Shown one piece after another: positions 21,944 to 29,360 of a DNA stretch of 30,797 bases. The notes beneath the pieces were generated by a model. It worked only from the letters and a program-made list of their open reading frames with translations, searched no databases and had not been told where the DNA came from. The stretch's first letter is position 1. Each line of letters begins with the position of its first letter. The position numbers and the translations under genes are program-made. Origin of the DNA: an uncultured Clostridia bacterium (GTDB taxonomy: Bacteria; Bacillota; Clostridia; Christensenellales; Borkfalkiaceae); contig CATZIC010000022.1 of NCBI GenBank assembly GCA_958419945.1, positions 1-30,797 of the forward strand. The letters are read 5' to 3'.

Positions 21944-22489
21944 TTAGGTCAATATATCGTTTTCCAAGTATTTTATAAGAGATACGGGGTCGCTAGATAT
22001 GTAAAAAAGACTTTCGTACTCTTTAATAAAGCCTTCTTCTTTTCCGTCCGATATAAGTTTAATAAGACCGTCGAAAAATCCGTTCACGTTGTAAACCGCT
22101 ATGGGTTTAGAGTGCCTTTTTAACTGCTTTGTAGCGGTAACGCCGAAAAATTCGTCATACGTACCTATTCCGCCCGGCACAACGATAAATCCGTCTGAAA
22201 TCTCTTCCATAATCTGCTTACGCTCGTACATAGTGTTGCAAGGAATCATTTCGCACTCGTCGAAAAGCACTTTTACGTCGCCTTCTTTGAAAAACTGCGG
22301 TGCAACGCCGATAATTCTACCGCTGCCCGCTATTGCACCTTCTGCTGCGCTTCCCATAAGCCCCGTACAACCGCCGCCGAAAACAAGCTGATGCCCGCTT
22401 TTGGCAAGAAGTTTACATAGGTCGTAAACTGCGGTTTTATAGAGGTTTAAAATATCGTCCGACGCCGAACCGTAAAGACAAATCTTCAT
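21944..22489 (-). CDS. LOG family protein (nucleoside monophosphate phosphoribohydrolase)
   Basis: A 181-residue protein of the LOG/YvdD (TIGR00730) family with a Rossmann-like fold. The family cleaves the N-glycosidic bond of nucleoside 5'-monophosphates, releasing ribose 5-phosphate and a base; the plant member activates cytokinins. Key motifs are present: GSAS near the N-terminus, FGGGCTGLMG (37-46), MYERKQIM (87-94) and the signature PGGIGTYDEF (105-114). Length is normal. The natural substrate in this organism is unknown. AAAGGTAA precedes the ATG. It follows smsB in the same direction after an 80-base gap that contains a dispersed repeat. Confidence 0.88.
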   Translation of the reverse strand: MKICLYGSASDDILNLYKTAVYDLCKLLAKSGHQLVFGGGCTGLMGSAAEGAIAGSGRIIGVAPQFFKEGDVKVLFDECEMIPCNTMYERKQIMEEISDGFIVVPGGIGTYDEFFGVTATKQLKRHSKPIAVYNVNGFFDGLIKLISDGKEEGFIKEYESLFYISSDPVSLIKYLENDILT

Positions 22490-22523
22490 AATTACCTTTA
22501 AATAAATTATCGTTTGTTATCAT

Positions 22524-22550
22524 AAAAAGTGGGGCTATAAGTCGGTTTTA
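22524..22550 (-). repeat. Dispersed AACGGGCTTATAG repeat, copy 5
   Basis: Minus strand: AAACCGACTTATAGCCCCAC then five T, about 20 bases after the smsB stop codon. Confidence 0.65.
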
Positions 22551-22569
22551 CGCACTTTTGCCCCTTACT

Positions 22570-23496
22570 TTATTTCAAAAATCCGTTGACGATTTCCTCT
22601 TCCGCCTGCTTTTCGGTAAGTCCTAAGGACATAAGTTTTATAAGCTGTTCGCCTGCGATTTTACCGATTGCAGCTTCGTGAATAAGGCTTGCTTCAACGC
22701 TGTTTGCGTTTATTCTTGGGATTGCCGAAACGGTGCCGTTATCCATGATTATAGCGTCGCATTCGGTATGGCCGTTACACTTATTGTTGCCGTTTACAAG
22801 GGAATTGAATACCTGATGGCTATCGTCCTTTGCAACCGACCTTGAAATAACGTGTGCGCCGGAATTTTCACCGTTTAAGTCGACCGTAAAATGGGTTTCG
22901 GCGGTTTGCTTGCCGTGGGTCATAATCTTTTCACGGATAACCAAAGTTGCGTCCTTATTTAAAACTGCGTTCGTCGTGCGAACGGTGGAATCCACGCCCT
23001 TAATCTGCACCGTTTCCATCTCTAAGTACCCGCCCTCGTCGATTTCTATAACGGTGGTGGGATTAAGAATCCTTTCGCCAGAGCCCTCGCCCTCTCCGTA
23101 ATGCTTTTCGACGTACTTTACTTTGGCGTTTTTGCCTACGTGGAAGGTGTGTATTCCGTCGTGCTGAGCGGTATCGCAACCGGGGTTATGAATACCGCAG
23201 CCCGCAACTATCAATATATCGGATTCTTCACCGATGTAAAAATCGTTGTATACAAGGTCATTAAGGCCGCTTTTTGTAATGATTACGGGAATATCCACCC
23301 TTTCGTTTTTGGTGTTTGGCTTAACGATAATATCTATGCCGGATTTATCGGTTTTGGAAACTATGTCGATATTAGCCGTCGTGTGCCTTTCTTTAAGTTT
23401 TCCGTCCTCGCGAATGTTAAAAGCGCCGGTTGGCACGGTTTCTATATCGGCAATGGTTGATAAAAGTTGTTTTTCAAGTTTGCTGAATTCTTTCAT
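22570..23496 (-). CDS. smsB: SmsB, SufB/SufD-type scaffold of the minimal SUF-like system
   Basis: A 308-residue member of the SufB/SufD superfamily, much shorter than SufB (about 470) or SufD (about 420). It has the conserved HDGIHTFHVG (112-121) and KYVEKHYGEGEGSGE region, a central beta-helix core, a GNNKCNGHTECDAI segment, and the C-terminal HEAAIGKIAGEQLIKLM motif that anchors SufC-type partners. Only one SufB/D gene is present and it overlaps the ATPase gene by four bases (ATGA). This is the layout of the SMS system of methanogens and anaerobic bacteria, in which SmsC2B2 assembles Fe-S clusters without SufD, SufS or SufU alongside. The Cys residues of the GNNKC and ECD stretch are candidate cluster ligands. 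Confidence 0.88.
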   Translation of the reverse strand: MKEFSKLEKQLLSTIADIETVPTGAFNIREDGKLKERHTTANIDIVSKTDKSGIDIIVKPNTKNERVDIPVIITKSGLNDLVYNDFYIGEESDILIVAGCGIHNPGCDTAQHDGIHTFHVGKNAKVKYVEKHYGEGEGSGERILNPTTVIEIDEGGYLEMETVQIKGVDSTVRTTNAVLNKDATLVIREKIMTHGKQTAETHFTVDLNGENSGAHVISRSVAKDDSHQVFNSLVNGNNKCNGHTECDAIIMDNGTVSAIPRINANSVEASLIHEAAIGKIAGEQLIKLMSLGLTEKQAEEEIVNGFLK

Positions 23497-24218
23497 ACCG
23501 CACCTCCGTCGCCGAGCATTTTGCAGTTACGCGCCACAAACAGCTTGTCCATAACCTCTTTAGGCGCGCCGTCCTCTTTTATTTGACCGTCGGAAATTAC
23601 GATAATACGGTCGGCAATGTTGAGTATTCTTTCCTGGTGGGAAATAATAATCAGCGAGCCACCCATTTTATCGCGAAGTTTCTCGAAAACCTTTATAAGG
23701 CTTGAAAAACTCCACAAATCGATACCCGCTTCGGGTTCGTCGAAAACGGAAAGTTTTGCGCCACGGGCCATTGCGGTGGCAATCTCTATTCTTTTAAGTT
23801 CGCCGCCAGAAAGGCTTGCGTTGACTTCCCTGTTTACGTATTCTCTTGCGCAAAGTCCTACTTCGGAAAGATAATCGCAGACCTCTGAAATTTTAAGTTT
23901 TCTGCCGCCGGCGTAATTTATAAGGTCGCTTACCGTTATACCTTTAAATCTTACGGGTTGCTGGAAGGCAAAGCTTATGCCTGCGTTTGCCCTTTCGGTT
24001 ATAGATAGGTCGGTAACGTCCCGTCCGTCAAAGAAAATTCTGCCTTCGTTTGGTTTTATGATACCCATTATAAGTTTTGCCAAAGTAGACTTACCGCCCC
24101 CGTTAGGGCCGGTAAGACAAGTGAATTTTTCTTTAATTTCAAAACTGACGTTTTTGATTATTTCCTTTTCGCCATCGGCGTTTGAAGCAACGTAACTTAC
24201 GTTTTTGAATTCCAACAT
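23493..24218 (-). CDS. smsC: SmsC/SufC-type ATPase of Fe-S cluster assembly
   Basis: A 241-residue soluble ABC ATPase of the SufC family: Walker A GPNGGGKS (37-44), Q-loop FAFQQPVRFKG typical of SufC, signature LSGGE (136-140), Walker B with D160-E161 and H-loop His194. SufC-type ATPases have no membrane partner; a dimer drives a conformational change in the SufB/D scaffold. It is followed by smsB with a four-base overlap, giving the minimal two-gene system. No clear Shine-Dalgarno sequence precedes the ATG at 24218; the dispersed repeat occupies much of the 51-base gap to the upstream acyltransferase gene. Either weak initiation or coupling to the upstream gene is possible. Confidence 0.9.
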   Translation of the reverse strand: MLEFKNVSYVASNADGEKEIIKNVSFEIKEKFTCLTGPNGGGKSTLAKLIMGIIKPNEGRIFFDGRDVTDLSITERANAGISFAFQQPVRFKGITVSDLINYAGGRKLKISEVCDYLSEVGLCAREYVNREVNASLSGGELKRIEIATAMARGAKLSVFDEPEAGIDLWSFSSLIKVFEKLRDKMGGSLIIISHQERILNIADRIIVISDGQIKEDGAPKEVMDKLFVARNCKMLGDGGAV

Positions 24219-24235
24219 TTTACTAAAAATACTAT

Positions 24236-24260
24236 ATAAGTGGGGCTATAGGCCCGTTAT
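24236..24260 (-). repeat. Dispersed AACGGGCTTATAG repeat, copy 6
   Basis: Minus strand: ATAACGGGCCTATAGCCCC then ACTTATAT, so the T run is interrupted. It lies 10 bases after the acyltransferase stop codon. Confidence 0.65.
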
Positions 24261-24269
24261 TGCTGTTTT

Positions 24270-25136
24270 TTATGCTACGTTTTTACTTAATTCTTCCTCT
24301 CTTTCTTCCTCTATCGGGGCGTGAGAGGCTATGCAATCGTGCATAAGATTTCTTATTTCTTCGCCTACTTCGGCAGTGTGTTTTCCCGCTATCTCTTCAG
24401 GTTTTATTACCTTTATAAGGTCAAGATATACCTTCGTGCGTTTAAACGGGAAGTTTTTGGCGACCTTTTCCGTTCCGTCAAGACAAAGTACGACTATAGG
24501 GACGCCGGAGCGCAGTGCAATTTTAAGACAGCCGTTTTTGAAGGGAAGAAGATCTCTTCTGTGTTTGTTTCTGGTGCCTTCGGGGCAAAGACCTATGGAA
24601 TACTCGCCTTGGTTAAGGTAACCGACCGCTTTTGCGATCGTATTAAGCGCAAGTTTTGGATCCTCCCTCGGCATTAGCAAAAATCCCGATTTATGTATTG
24701 CGGGACCCGCAATGGGAATTTTAAAGTTTGCGGGCTTTGACACCATAAGAGGTTTATATTTTTTATAAACCTTGGAAACTATCATTGGGTCGAAGTTGGA
24801 ACGATGATTTACCACGAAAAGGTAGGGTCCGTCGCCCAATTTTTCTCTTTCGTTTATTTTAATATCCATACCCGACCACACAATGAGAAAGGAGTTTACC
24901 ATATTGTAAAGTGCAAACCACACCTTGCTCGGTTTTGTTACGGGTTTTTTGGTATTTATAAATAAGGTTGCGATAAACAGTACGAATATTATCAGAAACG
25001 CAGAGCCCACGGTACAGCCGATAAACAAAAGTATAGGTATCCATATATCGGCAAAGTCCGTAACGAGGCCGCACGAAACCGTAATAAGTGCGGAAAGCGC
25101 CGCACCCATTATCGCACTTATCAAAGTCATTAACAT
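24270..25136 (-). CDS. PlsC-like 1-acylglycerol-3-phosphate acyltransferase
   Basis: A 288-residue membrane-associated acyltransferase. Two N-terminal membrane helices (about 3-25 and 32-60) precede the PlsC domain. Motif I is NHRSNFD (catalytic His111 and Asp116), the motif II-like stretch is FLLMPRED, and motif III is PEGTR (185-189). The family converts lysophosphatidic acid to phosphatidic acid. The double-helix N-terminal extension is longer than in compact PlsC proteins. It lies 69 bases downstream of the diacylglycerol kinase-like gene, whose product is the same phosphatidic acid, so both probably serve phospholipid synthesis. AAGGTG lies eight bases before the ATG. Confidence 0.88.
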   Translation of the reverse strand: MLMTLISAIMGAALSALITVSCGLVTDFADIWIPILLFIGCTVGSAFLIIFVLFIATLFINTKKPVTKPSKVWFALYNMVNSFLIVWSGMDIKINEREKLGDGPYLFVVNHRSNFDPMIVSKVYKKYKPLMVSKPANFKIPIAGPAIHKSGFLLMPREDPKLALNTIAKAVGYLNQGEYSIGLCPEGTRNKHRRDLLPFKNGCLKIALRSGVPIVVLCLDGTEKVAKNFPFKRTKVYLDLIKVIKPEEIAGKHTAEVGEEIRNLMHDCIASHAPIEEEREEELSKNVA

Positions 25137-25171
25137 ATTATAACACCTTGTAAGTTTTGTCGTGTTTTAAT

Positions 25172-25197
25172 AAAAGTGGGGCTATAAGCCCGTTATC
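25172..25197 (-). repeat. Dispersed AACGGGCTTATAG repeat, copy 7
   Basis: Minus strand: AACGGGCTTATAGCCCCAC then TTTTA, within the first 35 bases after the lipid kinase stop codon. It is the closest match to the consensus together with copy 3. Confidence 0.75.
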
Positions 25198-25205
25198 GGC
25201 TATTA

Positions 25206-26057
25206 CTATTCCGCTTTAACGGTATAGGACGTTACGTTTTTGGTGGTTTCGCCGTCTACCTGAAGCGCGCAGGGTTTTGTGAATTTAACGGTTACTTCCT
25301 TGCCTTCCATAATATCGACGATGGGACTTGTAACGTGTTTGCCCGTAAATATCTTCGGGAATACCATAAGCATTCTGAGTCTAGACCAGCCGTGTGCAAT
25401 GACAACGGTTACGGTATGCTTATCGTTAAGTCTGTCCTGACCGGGGGCAACCATCATGCCGCCGCCGTAAAATCTGCCATTCATAGTGGGGCAAACCCAA
25501 ACGTTTTTATAGGTCTTTGTAACGCCGTCAACGGTAACTTCCGCATTACGACGTTTAAACTTGAAAAGGCATTGCTTAATCGCAATAGAGGTGTAATTTA
25601 TAGGTTTGTCCGATTTTTCTCTCTGTTCGTCGGCAACTTCGCAGCAAACGCCGTCGATGCCGTAGCCTACGCCGTTAATGAAGCGGAAACTTTTGTCGTT
25701 TACGTACACGGTAGGAAGATTTTTAAGATATTTATTTACTTCTACCATACCGTCTACAACGAGATCTTTACCTAAGTCGTTGCAAAAATCGTTGCCGGTT
25801 CCTGCGGGGCAGAAGATAACGGGAGGAAGTTCCAACCCATACGTGCAGTTTGCAAATCTTTGTAACGTTCCGTCGCCGCCGACAAGATAAATCTTATCGT
25901 TGGTTTTATCAAGACCGTTTAAAAATGATGCGAGATCTTCGGGAGATCTTTTCGTAACGTCAACTTCATTCATACGACCGAGCTTTGAAAAAAGTTCGTC
26001 TACTTTTACTCTTCCCTGTTTGTTGTTAGCTAAAGGGTTAAATAAACAATAATTCAT
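25206..26057 (-). CDS. Diacylglycerol kinase family lipid kinase
   Basis: A 283-residue soluble or membrane-peripheral kinase of the DagK/YegS family. The catalytic domain has GGDGT (60-64) and PAGTGND (84-90), and a C-terminal beta-sandwich domain ends in the typical LQVDGE segment. Family members phosphorylate diacylglycerol (or related lipids) with ATP to give phosphatidic acid; DgkB of Bacillus recycles diacylglycerol from teichoic acid synthesis. First gene of the co-directional run down to mrp; an extended -10 promoter lies about 70 bases upstream. No Shine-Dalgarno sequence is evident before the ATG at 26057. Confidence 0.88.
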   Translation of the reverse strand: MNYCLFNPLANNKQGRVKVDELFSKLGRMNEVDVTKRSPEDLASFLNGLDKTNDKIYLVGGDGTLQRFANCTYGLELPPVIFCPAGTGNDFCNDLGKDLVVDGMVEVNKYLKNLPTVYVNDKSFRFINGVGYGIDGVCCEVADEQREKSDKPINYTSIAIKQCLFKFKRRNAEVTVDGVTKTYKNVWVCPTMNGRFYGGGMMVAPGQDRLNDKHTVTVVIAHGWSRLRMLMVFPKIFTGKHVTSPIVDIMEGKEVTVKFTKPCALQVDGETTKNVTSYTVKAE

Positions 26058-26084
26058 AATACAACTTTTTATCTTTTTTGACAG

Positions 26085-26134
26085 CTTGTATAGACCGTAA
26101 TAACGGTATACACTCCGCTGCAGGGTACATTATA
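26085..26134 (-). promoter_or_regulatory. Extended -10 promoter and leader hairpin of the lipid kinase operon
   Basis: Minus-strand TGC-TATAAT (TATAAT at 26129-26134) is an extended -10 element without a good -35. The leader holds a near-perfect hairpin, GTATACCGT-TATT-ACGGTCTATAC. Confidence 0.55.
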
Positions 26135-26382
26135 GCACAATCGATAAAGAATTTCCATAGTTTTTGCGGTATTTTTCCTTTTTTGTCAAAAATTGGCGAT
26201 AAAATGTCAGTTTTTTATTACCGTTTTATTTATGATTTTTCTTTCTTTTCCGTTTTATCGGCATAATACGCAAAACAAAATGTTTTTCCGCAAAATACTT
26301 ATTACGACTATATCGTACCTTTTTATTATTATATTTTGGTTACAACGAATATATGGCCGAACGGTTAATTTGTCCAAGCTTC

Positions 26383-26424
26383 AAAAAAAGATTTCCGCCT
26401 GACGAATCAGACGGAAACCTTTTT
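26383..26424. terminator. Bidirectional terminator after the anti-sigma factor gene
   Basis: TTTCCG-C-CTGA, loop CGAA, TCAG-A-CGGAAA form a 10-bp stem with one mismatch. On the minus strand TCTTTTTTTG follows, about 80 bases after the anti-sigma stop codon. Confidence 0.8.
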
Positions 26425-26506
26425 GAATTTCTATATTTTGTAGGAGAGTGAGTAGGTAATTTAAAAACTTTTTTAGTTAAGCCAAAACGCTTAACGCCGT
26501 GAAAGT

Positions 26507-27598
26507 TTAGCCGAACAAGTCCTTTATTACGTCGTATTTTTCAAGTGCGTAATCAAGCGCTTTAAGTTCGAACATGGATTTATTGCGAAGATCTTCCACG
26601 TTATAAGTGGAATCACGATTTATAATGCTATATATCACACGGAATTTAGCCAGTTCCGCTTCGGTGGTAAAACCGTTTGCCGCAGCCTCTTCTTCGATGT
26701 CCTTATTAACTTTGTCGAGATTCGACGTGTTCATGCTTTTAAGAAGGGATTTAAGTTCTACTGTGGAAAGCGCAGAAATCTCTTCTTCCTCGCACCCCAT
26801 ACCCGAAAGGGTCTTAATTAGTTCGTAACGCATGGGGGAAAGGTTTTGTTGACGGGCAAGTATAATATCGTCTTCCGAAATGTAATTTGAAAGCGTCGTA
26901 TATAGTTCGTTAAGCCGCGCCATGGAAAAGCCTGAAAGTTCCTGCATCGTGTAGCCGTCGTCGAGTTCCAAAAGATCGGAAATAATGCTGTACTTTAAGG
27001 GTGAAAGGTTTGCTTTTGCAGCCGCTTCACGCTGCTGTTTCGTAAACGCACCCGTATAGACTTCCACGCCGTAGCCTTGCTGCTCGGTAAGGTCCGCCAA
27101 GCGGTAGTAAAGGGCTTCGACGGTCTGATCGATGCCGCTAAAAGAACCGGAATAACCGCTTATAAACAGTTCGGAATCCTCTCCGAAGTATCCGTTTTCG
27201 GAAAGTGCCGTCGCTATAACGGTAACCGCTTCTTCGGTCTTTCTGCCTTTTAGGTTTATCCCCTTTAAACAATCTTTGGCGTCGTCGTTTAAAAGATTTA
27301 CGCCGCTTACCACACCGAAACGGTTGACGTTCACTTCTATCGACGGATTGACGTCAAGGTAAACTTCATAATAACTTTCGCTGTAAAAGCCGAACACCGT
27401 CAGCGTTGCGACAAGGGTTAAAACAAGCATACCAAGCGCCACGCCGTAGCGACGCATTAAAAGGAAAAATTTGTTTATGGGCTTATTTTCAAGAACGGGA
27501 ATTTTATTGGAATTTTCTAAAACCCTTTGCCTAAGCTCCCTCGAAGGAAGAACGGGTTCAACGTTTTTTAGTATCTTTTCAAAATCTTTATTTTTCAT
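26507..27598 (-). CDS. RsgI-like membrane anti-sigma factor
   Basis: A 363-residue single-pass membrane protein. Residues 1-50 are cytoplasmic and presumably bind the sigma factor; no zinc finger (HxxxCxxC) is present. One transmembrane helix spans about 51-72. Residues 78-140 match the RsgI extracytoplasmic region: YLDVNPSIEVNVNRFG, an N..A (NDDAKD) stretch, LKGRKTEEAV and ENGYFG. The rest consists of three helical repeats (about 190-237, 244-290, 312-353) with NLSPLKY/NLSPMRY and a Ser-Met/Thr-hydrophobic-Glu-Leu pattern. Clostridial RsgI proteins sense polysaccharides through C-terminal modules; here the sensing part would be the repeats. It overlaps the sigma factor gene by four bases, the standard arrangement for a cognate pair. 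Confidence 0.82.
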   Translation of the reverse strand: MKNKDFEKILKNVEPVLPSRELRQRVLENSNKIPVLENKPINKFFLLMRRYGVALGMLVLTLVATLTVFGFYSESYYEVYLDVNPSIEVNVNRFGVVSGVNLLNDDAKDCLKGINLKGRKTEEAVTVIATALSENGYFGEDSELFISGYSGSFSGIDQTVEALYYRLADLTEQQGYGVEVYTGAFTKQQREAAAKANLSPLKYSIISDLLELDDGYTMQELSGFSMARLNELYTTLSNYISEDDIILARQQNLSPMRYELIKTLSGMGCEEEEISALSTVELKSLLKSMNTSNLDKVNKDIEEEAAANGFTTEAELAKFRVIYSIINRDSTYNVEDLRNKSMFELKALDYALEKYDVIKDLFG

Positions 27599-28158
27599 TT
27601 GCCGTACCTCCTTTCATATTCTTTACGGACCTTCGTAATCGCATTGTGGTACTGCCATCTGACCGTCGCCTCAATTCGGCCGGTAAAACTTGCAATTTCC
27701 TTAAACGGCATGCCGTATACTGCGTGGAAAATAAGAATTTCGTATTCGTTATCGTTTAAAATCTGACGACTCAGTTTTATTATTCCCGATTCGTCAAACG
27801 CAACGGGACCTTCGGTAGAACTATCGCCGTAATATTTATCTACGGTAAGCGAATCGGTAAAATCCACAGGCTGTACACGTCCCGACCGCTGCAAGGTCTT
27901 AAGGCAGATGTTTTTGGTTATTGTGTACACCCAGTTAAAACCGCTTGTACCGTTATACATTTCTATCTTGCGCTTTATGGTAAGGAAGGCTTCCTGCAAA
28001 GCATCTTCGCTATCATGCGCATTATGAAAGTATCCATAGCACAACGCAAAAAGCGGTTTTGAGACGCAATCGTAAAGTTTTTCCATAGCTTCAGGACTGC
28101 CCGCACGTATTTCAGTTAAATATCGGTCTACTTCGCGACCGGAAAATTTCTCGCTCAT
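27595..28158 (-). CDS. ECF-type RNA polymerase sigma factor
   Basis: About 187 residues with sigma region 2 (AMEKLYDCVSKPLFALCY, DSEDALQEAFLTIKRK, GFNWVYTITKNICLK) and region 4 (LNDNEYEILIFHAVYGMPFK, EIASFTGRIEATVRWQYHNA), connected by a short linker as usual for ECF sigma factors. The frame can be extended to a GTG at 28164, but ATG at 28158 is better placed after an AAAGAG sequence. It is coupled by an ATGA overlap to the RsgI-like anti-sigma gene. The pair probably controls envelope-related genes and its own promoter. Sub-family and target promoters cannot be read from this window alone. Confidence 0.9.
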   Translation of the reverse strand: MSEKFSGREVDRYLTEIRAGSPEAMEKLYDCVSKPLFALCYGYFHNAHDSEDALQEAFLTIKRKIEMYNGTSGFNWVYTITKNICLKTLQRSGRVQPVDFTDSLTVDKYYGDSSTEGPVAFDESGIIKLSRQILNDNEYEILIFHAVYGMPFKEIASFTGRIEATVRWQYHNAITKVRKEYERRYGK

Positions 28159-28212
28159 AGACACTCTTTAGGACATTTCGACATAGAAAACGTGCTACAA
28201 CAACCTGCACCG

Positions 28213-28289
28213 AAAAGCGGTTTTACCGCCCTGTAATCGGATCGAAAAACTTGTTAGAAGCGTCCTCCCTCCGTTTTTCATTTATTATA
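28213..28289 (-). promoter_or_regulatory. Promoter and leader hairpin of the sigma/anti-sigma operon
   Basis: An extended -10, TGG-TATAAT (TATAAT at 28284-28289), lies about 125 bases before the sigma gene. Its leader contains a GGAGGGAGG stretch (28264-28272) with no start codon after it, and a hairpin GCGGT-AAA-ACCGC (28217-28229) followed by TTTT, a possible weak attenuator. Confidence 0.5.
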
Positions 28290-28464
28290 CCATTAAATTG
28301 CCCGTTTCGGTTGCTTTTTTGCCATATTTTTGAAAAATTTTTTTTATAGTCGTATTCTTTATTTCTTTAGGTAGGCAGTCTTTAAAAAAATCAGTGAGAC
28401 AGAAGTTTACGCCGCCGGGCGATTTTTAGTGTTTTCCGTCCCCCTTGCAATATCGCCGAATAAT

Positions 28465-28496
28465 AAAAAATGTTCACCTAAAAGTGAGCATTTTTT
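28465..28496. terminator. Bidirectional terminator after the CPBP protease gene
   Basis: AAAAAATGTTCAC and GTGAGCATTTTTT pair (one G-T) with a 6-base loop. It lies about 57 bases after the minus-strand stop codon of the protease gene. Confidence 0.8.
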
Positions 28497-28531
28497 GTAA
28501 ATTTGTTTTTTACAGTTTGCGTTTTTGCGGT

Positions 28532-28557
28532 AAAAGTCTGCCTATAAGCCGATTAAC
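28532..28557 (-). repeat. Dispersed AACGGGCTTATAG repeat, copy 8
   Basis: Minus strand: TTAATCGGCTTATAGGCAG then ACTTTTA; it overlaps the stop codon of the protease gene. Confidence 0.6.
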
Positions 28558-29314
28558 GGCTGTTTTTCTTGAACAAGCCTTCGCGGGTGCCTTCAAGTTT
28601 CATATAAGTTATTAGGATATACACGCCTGTAACTATTCCGAAAATCACGGTAAGGATTATAAAAGGTAAATCGGTTGAACCGCTACCGAGGGTCGGAATA
28701 AGCCTTCCGCCGACGTTAAAAATAAAATGAATCAAAATCGTGATTAATCTGTTACCTGTCTTTATAACCGCTACGGAAAGCATTATGCCGAGCAAGAACG
28801 TGTACACAACTTGACCGAGGGTTATTAAAAGTCCGCTGCCATAGAAAAGGTTTGTAAGGTGCCAAAGCCCGAAAACGGCGGAAGATATAAGGCAGGATTT
28901 TAATATTACAAACCTACCCGCGAACCTTTTACTAAAATAATCTAATAGGATTCCGCGGAAAAACAATTCTTCCGCTATGGCAGTCAACAGGCAGGAGATT
29001 ACGAAAAGCCAAATTAAATCCGCCCTGTCTACGTTTGCCTTTCCGAAAATAAGCGCGGTAAACGGAAAGTTAACTATTGCCGTTACAAAAAGCGGTAACG
29101 CCCATAAAAAACCTCTATTACAAAAAGGTATTTTCATAAGACAAAAAACTACCGCAACGTAAACGGCGACTGCAAACTTTTGCAAAACCTCTTTTATAAG
29201 TTTGTCGAAAACTTCGTCGTTTGGAATTATCGTTATAGTGTTACAAATAACTGCTGTTATGCACACCAAAAAAATGCCGATAATAAGCAAAAGACTGTTA
29301 CGCTTTCCGTTCAT
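28553..29314 (-). CDS. CPBP family intramembrane metalloprotease (Abi/CAAX)
   Basis: A 253-residue protein with about seven predicted membrane helices and the three CPBP motifs: EELFFRG (Glu115, Glu116, Arg120), FGLWH (Phe148, His152) and HFIFN (His196, Asn200). The family includes the CAAX protease Rce1, bacteriocin self-immunity proteins and PrsW-like regulators. All catalytic residues are intact, so it should be an active glutamic-type intramembrane peptidase. The biological substrate is unknown; proximity to the sigma/anti-sigma pair allows, but does not show, a part in regulated proteolysis. It is 44 bases after the oligoendopeptidase gene. There is no obvious Shine-Dalgarno sequence before its ATG. 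Confidence 0.88.
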   Translation of the reverse strand: MNGKRNSLLLIIGIFLVCITAVICNTITIIPNDEVFDKLIKEVLQKFAVAVYVAVVFCLMKIPFCNRGFLWALPLFVTAIVNFPFTALIFGKANVDRADLIWLFVISCLLTAIAEELFFRGILLDYFSKRFAGRFVILKSCLISSAVFGLWHLTNLFYGSGLLITLGQVVYTFLLGIMLSVAVIKTGNRLITILIHFIFNVGGRLIPTLGSGSTDLPFIILTVIFGIVTGVYILITYMKLEGTREGLFKKNSR

Positions 29315-29333
29315 TTTTGATAAAAAATAGTCA

Positions 29334-29360
29334 ATAACGGGCCTATAGCCTCACTTTTTT
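29334..29360 (+). repeat. Dispersed AACGGGCTTATAG repeat, copy 9 (reversed)
   Basis: Plus strand: AACGGGCCTATAGCCTCAC then six T, in the gap between the oligoendopeptidase and protease genes and overlapping the stop codon. Unlike most copies, it is opposite to the direction of transcription. Confidence 0.65.

Larger units (their letters stand above)
26058..26506. other. Intergenic region upstream of the lipid kinase gene
   Basis: About 450 AT-rich bases. It contains the promoter and leader of the lipid kinase gene (26085-26134) and the terminator of the sigma/anti-sigma transcript (26383-26424). Between them I see nothing coding; a short open frame at 26193-26402 starts at TTG with no ribosome binding site. 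Confidence 0.6.
28165..28552. other. Intergenic region between the CPBP protease and sigma factor genes
   Basis: About 390 bases: the sigma operon promoter and leader (28213-28289), then AT-rich sequence with no gene I can support, the terminator at 28465-28496, and a dispersed repeat overlapping the protease stop codon. Confidence 0.6.

Noticed and set aside
26193..26402. 69-codon plus-strand frame with a hydrophobic stretch
   Set aside because: It starts at TTG without a Shine-Dalgarno sequence, lies in AT-rich intergenic DNA and ends within the terminator.
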